Shown here in pieces: positions 1 to 9,461 of a DNA stretch of 24,520 bases. This stretch comes from Smittium mucronatum (lineage: Eukaryota; Kickxellomycota; Harpellomycetes; Harpellales; Legeriomycetaceae). A model generated the notes under the pieces. That model was not told the origin of the DNA, ran no database searches, and saw only the letters and a list, made by a program, of their open reading frames with translations. The stretch lies in the NCBI GenBank assembly GCA_001953115.1, contig LSSL01000001.1, forward strand, positions 20,927 to 45,446. Direction: 5' to 3'. Each line of letters begins with the position of its first letter. Position 1 is the stretch's first letter. Made by a program: the position numbers and the translations under genes.

Positions 1-846
1 TATCCTAGAGGCGATTCCAGGGACATATACACCTCAAATGCCCTAGAAAATATCGTTAATATAAAAATCGAATGTTACCGGAGAGGCTGGGCAGCCTTGT
101 CGCAACCCGCATAAGTATTGAGCAGGATTGGAGATACCATATCCAATCCTAACAGCTATTTTCGGTGACCTGTACAGGCCCCAGATAGCGTTGAGTAACT
201 TCCCACCAATCCCAATGGCCTTTAGTTTGTACAGCAGTGCGGTTTGGGGCACTCGTTCGTAGGCTTTGCTATAATCGATATAGCATATGAAGGTTTTTAC
301 ATTTTTAATTTTTCTTTGTCGATAAATTTTGTATAAGGTGGTCTCTTGAGCGGCGCACTCCTCGAAATTTCGAAACCCGGCTTGTTCCTTGACTAATATT
401 TCACATTCCTTGTCGATTTGAGCCAATTTGGTAGCTATTGTTTTGAATAATAGCTTCGAAAGGGTTGTAACCAATTAAATCCCCCAATAATTATCTGAGT
501 CTTTCATATCTCCCATTTTAGGTACTGGCACTACTATAATAGTGTCCAATTTAGTCGGGATTTTCCCAGAATCGTACATTATATTGATAATTTTGAAAAT
601 AATTTTTGCCACTTTTGACTCTGGAATTTTTTTGGAGACCACCAGTTTCCATACCTCACTGTAAATTCCATCAGATTCAGGAGCATTTTTATTAGGTGTA
701 TCAGATAATGCCATGGTAATATCAGACCATTTGATATTAGTGTCGCACTCTATGAAGTAGATGTAGTCGGTGGTTAGCAGTGATTCCCACTTAGTGGAAC
801 TGCGGCTATTACCAGTAGAATCATTGGCCAATTTACGAAACGGTTA
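1..846 (-). pseudogene. Decayed, truncated LINE-type (non-LTR) reverse transcriptase fragment
   Basis: Read on the minus strand, one frame gives a recognisable non-LTR retrotransposon reverse transcriptase. The order is as expected: a PESDGIYSEVWK-like block (about 690-640), a VVPVPKMGDMKDSDNYWGI block (about 540-478), motif A (YIDYSKAY, Asp codon at 276-274), motif B (GLRQGCPASP, about 108-79), then FYINDIF and VPGIASR running off the left edge. The catalytic motif C (usually FADD) lies beyond the window. The copy cannot make a product: the frame has TAA at 475-477 (where the family usually has Ser), TAG at 43-45, TGA at 34-36, and TAA at 844-846. Upstream of about 840 the sequence turns to AT-rich spacer without RT similarity, so the copy is 5'-truncated, as is usual for target-primed insertion. 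The family is clear; the clade (L1-like or Tad-like) is not. Confidence 0.93.
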
Positions 847-1308
847 TTCCAAATTTCAAGCTTTTTGTTTTTTTCAGTTATTATATTTTTTATTATCTAA
901 TTCAATTAAAAAAAATCTGATGGAGTTTTTTTTATGTGTTTTACTATAAAATTCCGTGATACAAAAAAAAAATAAAAAAAGAGTTATTTTATAGAAGGTG
1001 GAATATGTATTTTTAAATAGAAAGATTTTATTGGTGCAAATAATAGATATCTGGCCAAAGGTGAAAGACATTTATTTTCATTTTAAAATCGTAACTTTTT
1101 TTAGTTTTTATTGGATGGTTTAAAATAAATGCGAAAAAAGGTATCATTATGTGTTGTTTTGCACTAAGTGTGTTTAAATAACCGTCGTTCTTTTATTGGT
1201 TTATACAATTTTTAAACTAAGGGAAAAAGATAGAGGTTTATTGCTCAAAAAATTGATTTTCTAAAGATTGAAAGTCTTCTTTCTTCTAATTCTGCTCATT
1301 CGTACCAG
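847..1308. other. AT-rich spacer, no gene seen
   Basis: The stretch is rich in A and T homopolymers. The one longer minus-strand open frame (874-1071) is poly-Phe/Lys/Asn and looks like chance. At the right edge, CTAAT followed by CCAG at 1305-1308 could be a branch point and 3' splice site for the candidate exon that follows. Confidence 0.6.
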
Positions 1309-1742
1309 ATCGAAAAGTTCCTCAGAATGGGAGTATGTTTAAAAAATCTTACTATAAAGCTCTCTCTGGCAATTCCCACAAAATAGTTAAGTTGGGATCA
1401 GCAAAAGTTTTGGAGAAAATTCGCACTATTTTCCTATTTTTACTGAAAAATATTAATAAAATACCAGTCCCCTCGAGTGAATTACTAATACTTACAGAGC
1501 AGCTAGATTGCTGGGCGGATTGGGTAAGAATTTTTTTTTTTGGTAAATTTTGAACTTTTTTTAAAGGGTTAATAATTTTGATTTAGTTATGGATTTAATT
1601 CCAGACAAAAGAAAAAAAGAAAGGTAAAAATGTGTTGGAATTATATATCGATGTATGTAAGAGATGGATGATTTTATTCGAGCGTAGTATTGTATTTCGC
1701 AGCGTTATGTATTTTAATCCGGTCGAGGTAACCAAGAATTGA
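1309..1742 (+). CDS. Candidate spliced gene or gene remnant, unknown function
   Basis: GC rises here relative to both sides. From an ATG at 1335 (frame open back to 1290) 63 codons run to a GTAAGA donor after Trp at 1523. An acceptor CCAG at 1601-1604 would give an 81-nt intron, close in size to the introns of FUN30 and ETT1, and it stays in frame for 45 more codons to TGA at 1740-1742 (108 residues in all). A different splicing is also possible: TTACTAATACTTACAG at 1482-1497 is a strong branch-point-plus-acceptor arrangement and would end an intron inside this exon, for example one starting at the GTTTTG at 1407. I recognise no domain; the first exon has a hydrophobic stretch (IFLFLL) and a segment KIPVPSSELLILTEQ. 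The 3' end overlaps the opposite-strand secreted protein by about 70 bp, so one of the two models may be wrong or broken. Confidence 0.25.
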
Positions 1743-2228
1743 CTTGATTTTCTTAACGAAACCCAATGAGTTACATATTCCCACTTTTCCGTTATAGAAC
1801 ATAATTCCTGAATAGAGGGTTGCAGATAGTGAGCGCATACAGCGTATGTTAGATTTTTTATCAGGGCAGCCAAAACACTGTAATTGGGCTTGGACGGCAA
1901 ATCCATCTTTCAGTCCAAAATAAAATGTCATGTTGCAATTTTTACTGCTGCACTCCAAATCGGTTAAATCATTTATGTATTTCAAGTCTTTGGAAGTGAA
2001 TGGACTTATTGATTCTGAATCTCTGAAATATTCTAACGGTTTTTCAGAAATATCAGATCTTTCGATGTGGATGGACCTTTTTACCATCTCCATACTTTTA
2101 ACTTTAGAATATTTGTTGTGCTGGATACGGTCACAGAAACTACCTTCATTACAGATAGGGATTCGAGCAGCGACTAGATGCAGCAACAGTACTTGGAATA
2201 CAGCGACTAGTGGATTAAAGAACTTCAT
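1674..2228 (-). CDS. Putative secreted cysteine-containing protein, 184 residues
   Basis: A single uninterrupted frame runs from ATG at 2228-2226 to a stop ending at 1674. Residues 1 to about 21 form a textbook signal peptide: MKFF, then a hydrophobic core (VAVFQVLLLHLVA), then Ala-Ala before Arg22. The mature part has eight cysteines (26, 32, 93, 98, 118, 121, 130, 152), an even number that would suit disulfide pairing, and two N-glycosylation sequons (Asn99-Met-Thr, Asn180-Thr-Thr). This points to secretion or residence in the ER lumen. The C-N-E-G-S-F-C-D-R start of the mature chain has the same spacing as the C-x4-F-C-x-R motif at the N-terminus of ER glucosidase II alpha, but nothing after it resembles that enzyme, so I do not call it. 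GC is well above the neighbouring spacer, supporting real or recent coding use. No intron is required. The family is not recognised. Confidence 0.6.
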   Translation of the reverse strand: MKFFNPLVAVFQVLLLHLVAARIPICNEGSFCDRIQHNKYSKVKSMEMVKRSIHIERSDISEKPLEYFRDSESISPFTSKDLKYINDLTDLECSSKNCNMTFYFGLKDGFAVQAQLQCFGCPDKKSNIRCMRSLSATLYSGIMFYNGKVGICNSLGFVKKIKSILGYLDRIKIHNAAKYNTTLE

Positions 2229-5033
2229 TAGAAATAGAAACTCAAGTGTTGATAAAATTAGTGTTTTTGAAGATCTTTCCTTTTAAAAGGAAAAAAGACA
2301 AATGAATTTTTTCTTTTCAATGACTTCAAGGAGATTTTTCTGTTACCGATTTTCTTATAGAAGATGATGATCAAACTAGCCGAAAACTTCTATTTTTAGG
2401 AATTTAATTATTCAATATATATTTTGACATAGAACACTTTTTGCTCTCACATTTTTTTTTGTAGCTTTATTAAAGCGGCATAAATCTTATGAAGCATCCT
2501 CTTATTTCTGCTCACTTTAACCAAAACACTTTATCGATCTTATTTCATACCCATTAACATTTATGTTTCATAATCATGCTTTATATTCCCATTGTTTTGC
2601 GTATTATAGATCCAATGAGCACTTTGGTTGGCCATATACTCTTTAAATCTGTTTTTAAATCTGCATTTCTCTGTAACTTGCAGGTCAATTCAATAATTAA
2701 ATCCTATAAATGGTAGAACAAAAAGTAAATTAATTGTATATAACGAATAAGATAAAATTATCTATTTTCAATTAATAAATTCTTTGGGAAAAAGTCTTTG
2801 GGCATAATTATTCTTCTTTTCATACGACACGATTTTATTTTTTTTTCGCAGAATTTATTTACATCACAATTTGATATAATCTGAAAAAAAAAGGTATAAA
2901 AAAGTTTGGAGAAAAGTTTAGTTGAATTGGTTAAATTTAGTGTTCTTAATTTTAAAATATTGATCAAAGAAAATAGAGTTTAGATTTTTAATTGGAAATA
3001 TATTTAATGTGGTGGATGAGTATTTTATATTGGACAGATTTTTAGTCTTATCATCGTTCTTTTAAATAATAATGCACTTTCCAACATAAAAATATAATAT
3101 AGATAAAGCAAAAAAAACCTTTTGGATGCTGAAAAAATCGAATTCATAGAATACAGCAATAGTTTTTTAAATTGTGAAATTAAAAGAGACATCACATTAT
3201 ATTTTTATACCAAAATGGACGCACATATGCTTTAGCCAATAATTTAATGGTAAAAAGGAGTATGAGAATGAAAAAAACATCAAAATTAGAAAAGTTTGGC
3301 GTAAAAGCGCATGGAATATTTCTTATAGAAAAATGATATTACCAAAATAAGCTTATCCAAACAATTATTTTTTACAACTTTAACCGTTAATCTGGAAATA
3401 CTTATAGTTGATTAATATCATAGCCCTAATCTAACACTAATACATTTGCAAGGAAAGATAAATTAAAAGCAATCTTCTATACTTTATGGGTACGAAAATA
3501 CCGGATTATTATTATGAAATGTAGATTATTTCTTTTCCTTTTTTTATCTAAACATTTTTATCGTATGTGGAAGAAGATAATGGAATTCGGTTGATATTAT
3601 AGAATTTTTCTAGGAAGAAATATTACGTAAATGGGAAATTAAAGCGTATGGATGAACTGAATAACGGTTTCGTTTTTTGGATTACACATGTATTGCGAGA
3701 ACTTCTTTACCCCTTTACCGTATGATCTTTTTTCTCTCCTTCTCTCTCCTCCGCTTTTCCTAACACGAATTAGTACCCCCCACATCTAATTTTTTTCTCC
3801 AAGTAATCTTACAAACTTTTTTCATGGATAAGTTCAATTCTTTTATAGAATTTTTGTCATTTATAATAAAAATTTATTTATATGAGGGTTGTTTATAATT
3901 TGCTATCAATGTGCAAGAATATTGGGCATTTATCCAAATTAATATAGCCTTATTTTTTTATTTTTTTTGGAATCTACAGTCAATAGAGTACATTTACTGT
4001 AAATATACATTTTGAAAAAATAGAGGATATTTTAATCAGGAAAAAAAGGATTGCAGAAAGTATATTAGTAGTCTTGTTTCAAAAAAATTTGCAAGTACAT
4101 TCCAAACTATCTTTTTTTCCCAAATATAAATGCGGTTCTAATGATTATGTCTAGATGTCAAATGTGAAGATTTTGGGATTAAAGTTTAGAATAAAAAATA
4201 TTATTTTTTCAGGATTGAAATTTCAATAGTTTTAACAGAACAAAAATAAATGTAAAATTATACAATCTTTTTTTTTTTTTTGGTTGTTTAATTTTAACAA
4301 ATTGATGAAAATATAGAGGGGAGAAGGGGGGGGGGTAGTGTGAATCAAAGTTTTGTAGAAAAAACTTGATTAAAAAAAGGTTTAGTTTAATTGATATAAA
4401 CTAATCCAAAGAGTAATACTTTTACAAGTTGTAAAAATAAAAATATTTTACCTGTAGCAAAATAAAATCAAAAGAGATTGTTATTATTTTTGAATTGCAA
4501 CAATGTTCATTCTCATTAAAAATAGGGTTTTTTTTATTGTTATCACAAATATTGGATGAATGGGTGTTGATATTCAGGGGTTAAATTAGATTTTGGTATC
4601 AAAAAGAATTATGCTAGGACTAGTAAATTGTGGATATAGGACTTTTTTGTTTTTTTTAGAAGAGTTTATGAATGGAAAAAGTAATTCAATCAGGATAATT
4701 ACTCTATATAAAAAAAGGGTGATTTAAATACCAGTTATTTGACACTTTATTCCATATTAAAATTGAAATGCATATCATTATGAAATATAAATATAAATTT
4801 TGGAGTTTTCGCAAGGAATATCTGAATTTATTTTTTAAATAACACTATTGGTTGTATAAAGTATATCCTTCTGCAAAGTGGTGCTTGATACTTTGTTTAG
4901 ATATTCCAGTTTTGCAATTTTCGATGAAAACAGACTTTGATAACTAAATGAGAGATATTTTCATATTTATTGTTATTTTAAGATAATTTTTTTGCATTTT
5001 ATCACTAAACTTTAAAATGAGACGGAATTTTGA
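2229..5033. other. AT-rich intergenic spacer with faint coding-like patches
   Basis: No convincing gene. Three things stand out. A slightly richer patch at about 2500-2700 stays open on both strands. A pyrimidine-rich tract (CT repeats) lies at about 3727-3752, ahead of a CCCCCC run near 3776. A run of ten G (4326-4335), with GGGG just before it at 4318-4321, sits downstream of a 14-T run (4268-4281). At about 4830-4930 a short minus-strand frame also looks protein-like, but it is too short to judge. Confidence 0.55.
2561..2689 (-). other. Short open-frame patch, possible coding remnant
   Basis: The minus strand is open for 42 codons between a TGA (2692-2690) and a TAA (2563-2561). It reads as a charged, protein-like peptide (for example FKNRFKEYMANQSAHW) and has no ATG at its start. 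A second minus frame and one plus frame over the same bases are open too, so the coding strand is undecided. It may be an exon of a lost gene or chance in a slightly GC-richer patch. Confidence 0.15.
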
Positions 5034-5039
5034 TTTTTG

Positions 5040-5318
5040 ATGAATCTTGGATCTGAATTTATATTTGAATCTATATGCAAAAACCAATGCAAAAAAGATG
5101 AAATCAATCATCAATATTGGTATTTAGTGCCAAAAACGACAAAGTCACGATTTAATGCCATCCATGAAAAATACATGTACCTGAATAAAAAGCTATTATC
5201 TGAGAGTCAAAAACTACTCAGTTTCCCAGATGATTGGTTGGTTATGGTTGGGAACAAAAAGAGCACACTCTGCAAACTACCAGAAACAATAATAAGGTCA
5301 TTACTTTATGTTGAATAA
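5040..5318 (+). CDS. Unrecognised open frame, probable gene remnant (92 residues)
   Basis: ATG at 5040 opens 92 codons ending at TAA 5316-5318; an in-frame TGA at 5031-5033 lies just upstream. The product is basic with balanced composition (segments such as QYWYLVPKTTKSRF and LSFPDDWLVMVGNK), has no signal peptide, no membrane segment and no family I can name. GC is clearly higher than in the spacer to the left. The last two codons before the stop come from a small retro-insertion (5314-5343). Without it the frame would pass from Tyr-Val into Gly-Cys-Gln-Thr-Thr and stop at the TAA at 5371-5373, so the insertion changed only the very C-terminus. The frame may be the last exon of a gene whose upstream part is lost, or an orphan gene. 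It lies about 1.1 kb upstream of FUN30 on the same strand. Confidence 0.3.
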   Translation: MNLGSEFIFESICKNQCKKDEINHQYWYLVPKTTKSRFNAIHEKYMYLNKKLLSESQKLLSFPDDWLVMVGNKKSTLCKLPETIIRSLLYVE

Positions 5319-5357
5319 ATTCTGCGTAAAAAAAAAAAAAAAAATTACTTTATGTTG
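5300..5357 (+). mobile_element. Minimal poly(A) retro-insertion with 14-bp target-site duplication
   Basis: The 14-mer ATTACTTTATGTTG occurs perfectly at 5300-5313 and 5344-5357. Between the copies lie 30 bases: AATAAATTCTGCGT (5314-5327), then an A run (5328-5343, with a 17th A shared with the repeat). This is the signature of target-primed reverse transcription by a LINE-type machinery: target-site duplication, extreme 5' truncation and a poly(A) tail. The insert begins with the AATAAA polyadenylation hexamer, so it reads as the last few bases of a polyadenylated transcript plus its tail. The source transcript cannot be identified from 14 bases. The LINE remnant at 1-846 shows that such elements lived in this genome. 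Confidence 0.75.
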
Positions 5358-5505
5358 GTTGTCAAACAACCTAAATCCGAATAAATCAAATCTATCTCGA
5401 TTAAAAGACAATATTTGAATGTTGGCTCTTATTGGCTTAATAAAGTCCTTAATCAAACTCCATATAGCTTAAAATCAATAATGATATTTTTACGAATTGT
5501 ATTGA

Positions 5506-5886
5506 TGTGCTTGTGCGTTTTGCCTTTCTCCCATGTTCAACTATAGATTGTTTGAAAGTATTAGAGTTTTCATCACCATCAATCTAAACAATACTTGTGT
5601 GTCTGGGGGGATTGATTCAAAAACTGAAGTTTTTTGGAAATGACTAAAGGTTCCTTTCCTTGCTTTCGAGATTTGGTTTACTTATGCAGTCTACTTATCA
5701 AGTGTTCTCCCATATCTTCAGTATTTGTCCTCAGAAGCACTCAGAACCAAGAATCCGCCCACTAAACCAGCTTGTTTCTCATGGACTGTTATTGGTTCGC
5801 CTAATTTTATGCAAGCGGCGTTACTACAGGACCAATACAAACCCGCAGAGACAAGTATTCGACAATTTAAAACAAAACCAGTCTAA
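5506..5886 (+). pseudogene. Unrecognised coding-like frame with one internal TGA
   Basis: One frame is open from 5506 to TAA at 5884-5886 (126 codons) except for a TGA at 5641-5643. An ATG lies at 5533. The part after the TGA reads like folded-protein sequence: a hydrophobic aromatic stretch (LAFEIWFTYAVYLSS), then PPTKPACFSWTVIGSPNF, then a polar C-terminus (QYKPAETSIRQFKTKPV). GC is higher than in the neighbouring spacer. The TGA may be a disabling mutation, or it may sit in an intron, but no clean donor and acceptor pair that removes it was found. Alternative frames over 5660-5905 on both strands are also partly open, so frame choice is uncertain. No family is recognised. It could be the remains of the same lost locus as 5040-5318. 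Confidence 0.25.
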
Positions 5887-6374
5887 ATTACACCAATCCA
5901 TATAAAAATAAATCATTTATTCTTTGCATCCAATTTATTGCGCTAATATTTTGTTTAAATGAGCTGTTGTCGCATAATTGTGATCGGCTTTTAACCTATT
6001 GCTGTAAACATTTCGGGAAATGCGTGATTTATTAGAGCTAATCATATATACTATTCGTATCAAATCCTATGTAAATCCTCCTTTTTTCTCTATAATTTCT
6101 TCCACTTACTGAGCAAATGTTTCGTTTAGTAATCTATTGGATTAGACTGTTTAGCATATCTGATTTCGTTTTTATTGGTATATACTGTTGACTTTACCCA
6201 GTAAAATTTTTTGACAAAATAAGATCCAATCCTCACTATTTCTTTCGAAATTTGCTAAAAAAAAATTGAAAAAAATACAAAAAAAAACATTGAAAACTTT
6301 ATAAACTTTTCTACATCAATCTCCCTTTTTTTAGCCCTCCCACACTCTAGCTCATTATATATTCCCCGTAAGAA
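5887..6374 (+). promoter_or_regulatory. Upstream region of FUN30
   Basis: This spacer separates the remnants from FUN30. The last 75 bases before the ATG are pyrimidine-rich (for example TCTCCCTTTTTTTAGCCCTCCC), a common fungal core-promoter and leader character, with a TATATA at about 6356-6361. A TAA at 6369-6371 lies in frame immediately before the ATG, so the coding start cannot extend further upstream without splicing. No other motif was recognised. Confidence 0.35.
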
Positions 6375-9300
6375 ATGAGTTCTGAGGATTTAATAGCAAA
6401 CAAACCAAACTTTTTTGTTTTGGGGACTCCAAAACGAAACCAGAAAGTCAATTCCAAACCCCAAAATTCAAAAGAGGATAAGGTTTCTGACAAGACTGAG
6501 GTCGTCCTCGAATCTTCCCCTATTACACCCTCTCCCAACTCCAAAAAGATCATTACTCCAATCAAAGCTCTTTCTGCCGACCCCGATGCTTTGAAATCCC
6601 AGCTATTATCTTTCCGTGATAGTATACAAAAATTCAAATCCGAAGCCAGTATCGTTCCTCAAAATGTCTTTAATTCTCAACCTGATAAAAAAAGAAAGCT
6701 TGTGCGACGTATCGGCAGACGTTCTTCTGATATCTCCACTAATTCGGATACTGAGTCCGTCTCCACTTCTAATACTCCTAACTCACTTCCCCAAACTTCT
6801 CTTATTCCTTCTAAAAATAAATTACATCCTCCTAAAAAACAGCCCAGATTAAATTCCCAAAAGCCTCAGCTTTTCGAAAACGCCAAATCTTTACATAATA
6901 TTACTATCAATTCTGATGAAGACGAAGATGGTCATTCTTACTTGGAAAAGGTTTCTCTAATAGATGCAGAGAGAGTTGCTGTTAAATTCTTCAACAAATC
7001 AAAAAAAGATTTATTGACTTCTCAAACCGGTTGCTCTGAACAAGAAGCCGATCTAATCATCCAATCCAGGCCTTATAGAAACTATGAAACTATGGAAAAC
7101 ATCTTTAGAAAAACTAAAGGTCTCCGTGTCTCCATCGTCAACCAGTACCATGATATCGTTATCGGCTTGGCGGAAATCGACCAAGTCATCAATAAATGTG
7201 GTTCTTTAACTACTAACCTTAATGATTCTCTTGTCGATTTCGGCCTTAAATTTGATCCTCTCTCTGGAAAAGTTTCTAGAATCAATGATGCCTTCATTCC
7301 CCCTCAAAGCTCCAATATCAATCCCGAATTCTCGCTAAAAAGTTACCAGCTAGAAGGCGTCAGTTGGCTCCAGTGTCTATATAACTCTAAAGCTTCTGGA
7401 ATTTTAGCCGATGAAATGGGGCTTGGTAAAACTTTCCAAGTCATTGCTTTTCTAACCAACTTGAAAGATATCGGCGTTACTGGTCCTCATCTCATCATAT
7501 GTCCCACCTCAACTCTAGATAATTGGCTCAAGGAATTCTCTAAATTCTCTCCCAAACTCAAAATAAAATGTTATTATGGAAATCAAGACGAAAGACGTAG
7601 AATGGCTTATAAAATCGAGAAGAGAGGTGTTAATTTTGATGTCCTTTTATCCACTTACAATGTCGCTACTAGCAATAAAACCGATCGAGCTTTACTGAAA
7701 AAAGTCGCTTTCAAGGTTTTATACTGTTTTTATTCTTTACCCTTTATTTTCCTTATTAATCTTTTTAACCTTTCTTTTCTTTTTTTTTTTGTTATAGTCT
7801 TTAATTCTTGATGAAGGGCATATGATCAAGAATTGCACAAGTGCTCGTTATACCCATTTAATGCAGATAAAGGTAGCACTATATAATTATCTCTTTATTT
7901 TTTTTAAATCGAGTTTTTTTTAATTTTATTGTATTTATTTATGCAAAAACTAAAATAGGCTCCTTTCAGACTTTTGCTTACCGGAACTCCCCTTCAAAAT
8001 AATCTTATCGAATTAATTGTAATTTATTTCCTTTTAATTCAACTTTCACTTTTCATTTCATCTATTTTTATTTTATTTTATTTTTTTATTTATATTAAAG
8101 CTTTCGTTTCATTCAATTTTATTTTCAATAGTCTCTCTTAGCCTTCATTTTGCCTAAAGTTTTTGATGAATTTGCTGGATCTTTGCATTTGGCATTCAAA
8201 ACGAAAAAACCTGCCCCAAAACCTGCCAGCCAATCTTCTAATGATCCAGATTCTCAAAATCAAGATTCCCCTCCTGAAACAACTGTTCCTAGTTCTTTGT
8301 CACCTATAGAACACCAACATATCAAAAAAGCTCAAAAACTATTAGCTCCTTTTGTTTTAAGACGTCGGAAAGTAGATGTAAGTGCAGCCTTGCTTTTTTT
8401 TTTATTATTCTTACTAGTAATCCAAATTTATTATAATGTAAATATATTCTTTTTGTTAGGTTTTAAAAGATTTACCTAAAAAGATTGAAAACTTGGAAAG
8501 AGTTGTAATGACAGAGTCGCAATCAGCTTTGTATCATGAATTATTAAACCACCACAATAAAATGATTGAGATATCATTAGCTGAAAAACAAAAGCCATCC
8601 AATTCACCCTCAATTTTAGAAAGTGTAGTTATTGCTGATGATGAACCTTTGACTAACTTGGCTGAGTTAGGTGATAAGCATTTGGATCCAAAAAAAATTG
8701 GGAGTTCCGATGGAAACGCTAATTTCTCGTCGTCTTGGATTGGTAGAGTTTCTGATCTCCGCAAAGTTTGTAATCATCCACTTTTGGTTCGAAGTTTTTA
8801 TAATGATGTGAAGCTGAAAGAAATGGCATCCTTGCTTTTAAAAGAGCAGGATTATGAAGATGCAGTATACGAATATGTTTATGAAGATATGAAATACTGT
8901 AGTGATTTCGAACTAAATGGCTACTGCGAACGATACAAGAAACTAAATAAATTCGCTCTTCCTAGCGACTCCATTTTCGATTCAGCTAAAGTTATTGAAA
9001 TAAAAAAATTATTGGACGAGACTTTTATTAATAATGAGAAGGTCTTAATATTCAGCCAATTCACTACAGTACTGGATATTTTAGAAAAGGTACTAAAAAA
9101 ATGGAAAAAGTCCTACTGCCGACTAGATGGAAGCACTAAAACCGATGAAAGACAAGAAATGATAGAAAACTTTAATGATGATTCCGATTTGAGGATCTTT
9201 CTTTTATCAACAAAGGCCGGAGGATTCGGTATTAATTTAGCATCGGCCAACGTAGTGATAATCCATGACATTGATGTTAATCCCCATAATGATAAACAAG

Positions 9301-9461
9301 CAGAGGACAGAGCACATAGAGTCGGGCAAACTAAAAACGTAAACGTTATAAAATTAGTTGCTAAAGATTCGGTTGAAGAAGATATATTGAAAGCCGCAAA
9401 TGCTAAACTAATCCTTGACGATAATATCAGCAATGCCCATCTGCTTGATGCAGGGGTATAA
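6375..9461 (+). CDS. FUN30: Fun30/SMARCAD1-family SNF2 chromatin-remodelling ATPase
   Basis: Five exons: 6375-7715, 7798-7872, 7959-8018, 8132-8377, 8460-9461. They encode 907 residues, near the size of S. pombe Fft3 and shorter than yeast Fun30. The introns are 82, 86, 113 and 82 nt, and all lie between codons (phase 0). SNF2 motifs in order: SYQLEGVSWL; Walker A DEMGLGKT (346-353); ICPTSTLDNW; DEGH (452-455), the box typical of the Fun30 subfamily rather than DEAH; LTGTPLQNN (479-487); VLIFSQFTT; STKAGGFGINL (824-834); EDRAHRVGQ (ending 864). All catalytic motifs are intact. The N-terminus (1-320) is low-complexity, with a basic stretch KKRKLVRRIGRR (105-116, likely NLS), an acidic patch, and a conserved block around TSQTGCSEQEADLIIQSRP (215-233). 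A CUE ubiquitin-binding domain, usual in the family, was not recognised. Family role: nuclear ATP-driven nucleosome sliding and histone exchange in DNA-end resection and heterochromatin inheritance. Confidence 0.96.

Noticed and set aside
874..1071. Minus-strand open frame next to the LINE remnant
   Set aside because: Phe/Lys/Asn-rich low-complexity sequence; not LINE-like and probably chance in AT-rich DNA.
1335..1523. Resemblance of the KIPVP...LLILTEQ segment to the TFIIS N-terminal domain pattern
   Set aside because: Only a loose hydrophobic spacing matches; the conserved GVGKTVNKLRKH-type block of that domain is absent.
1930..2286. Plus-strand open frame of 118 codons
   Set aside because: It lies antisense to the secreted-protein ORF, which has a signal peptide and ordered cysteines; this frame has no such structure.
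4268..4281. 14-T run considered as the tail of a minus-strand retro-insertion
   Set aside because: No matching direct repeat was found on its two sides, unlike the event at 5300-5357.
6347..6637. Minus-strand open frame at the FUN30 start
   Set aside because: Antisense shadow of FUN30 exon 1, whose plus-strand frame continues into conserved helicase motifs.
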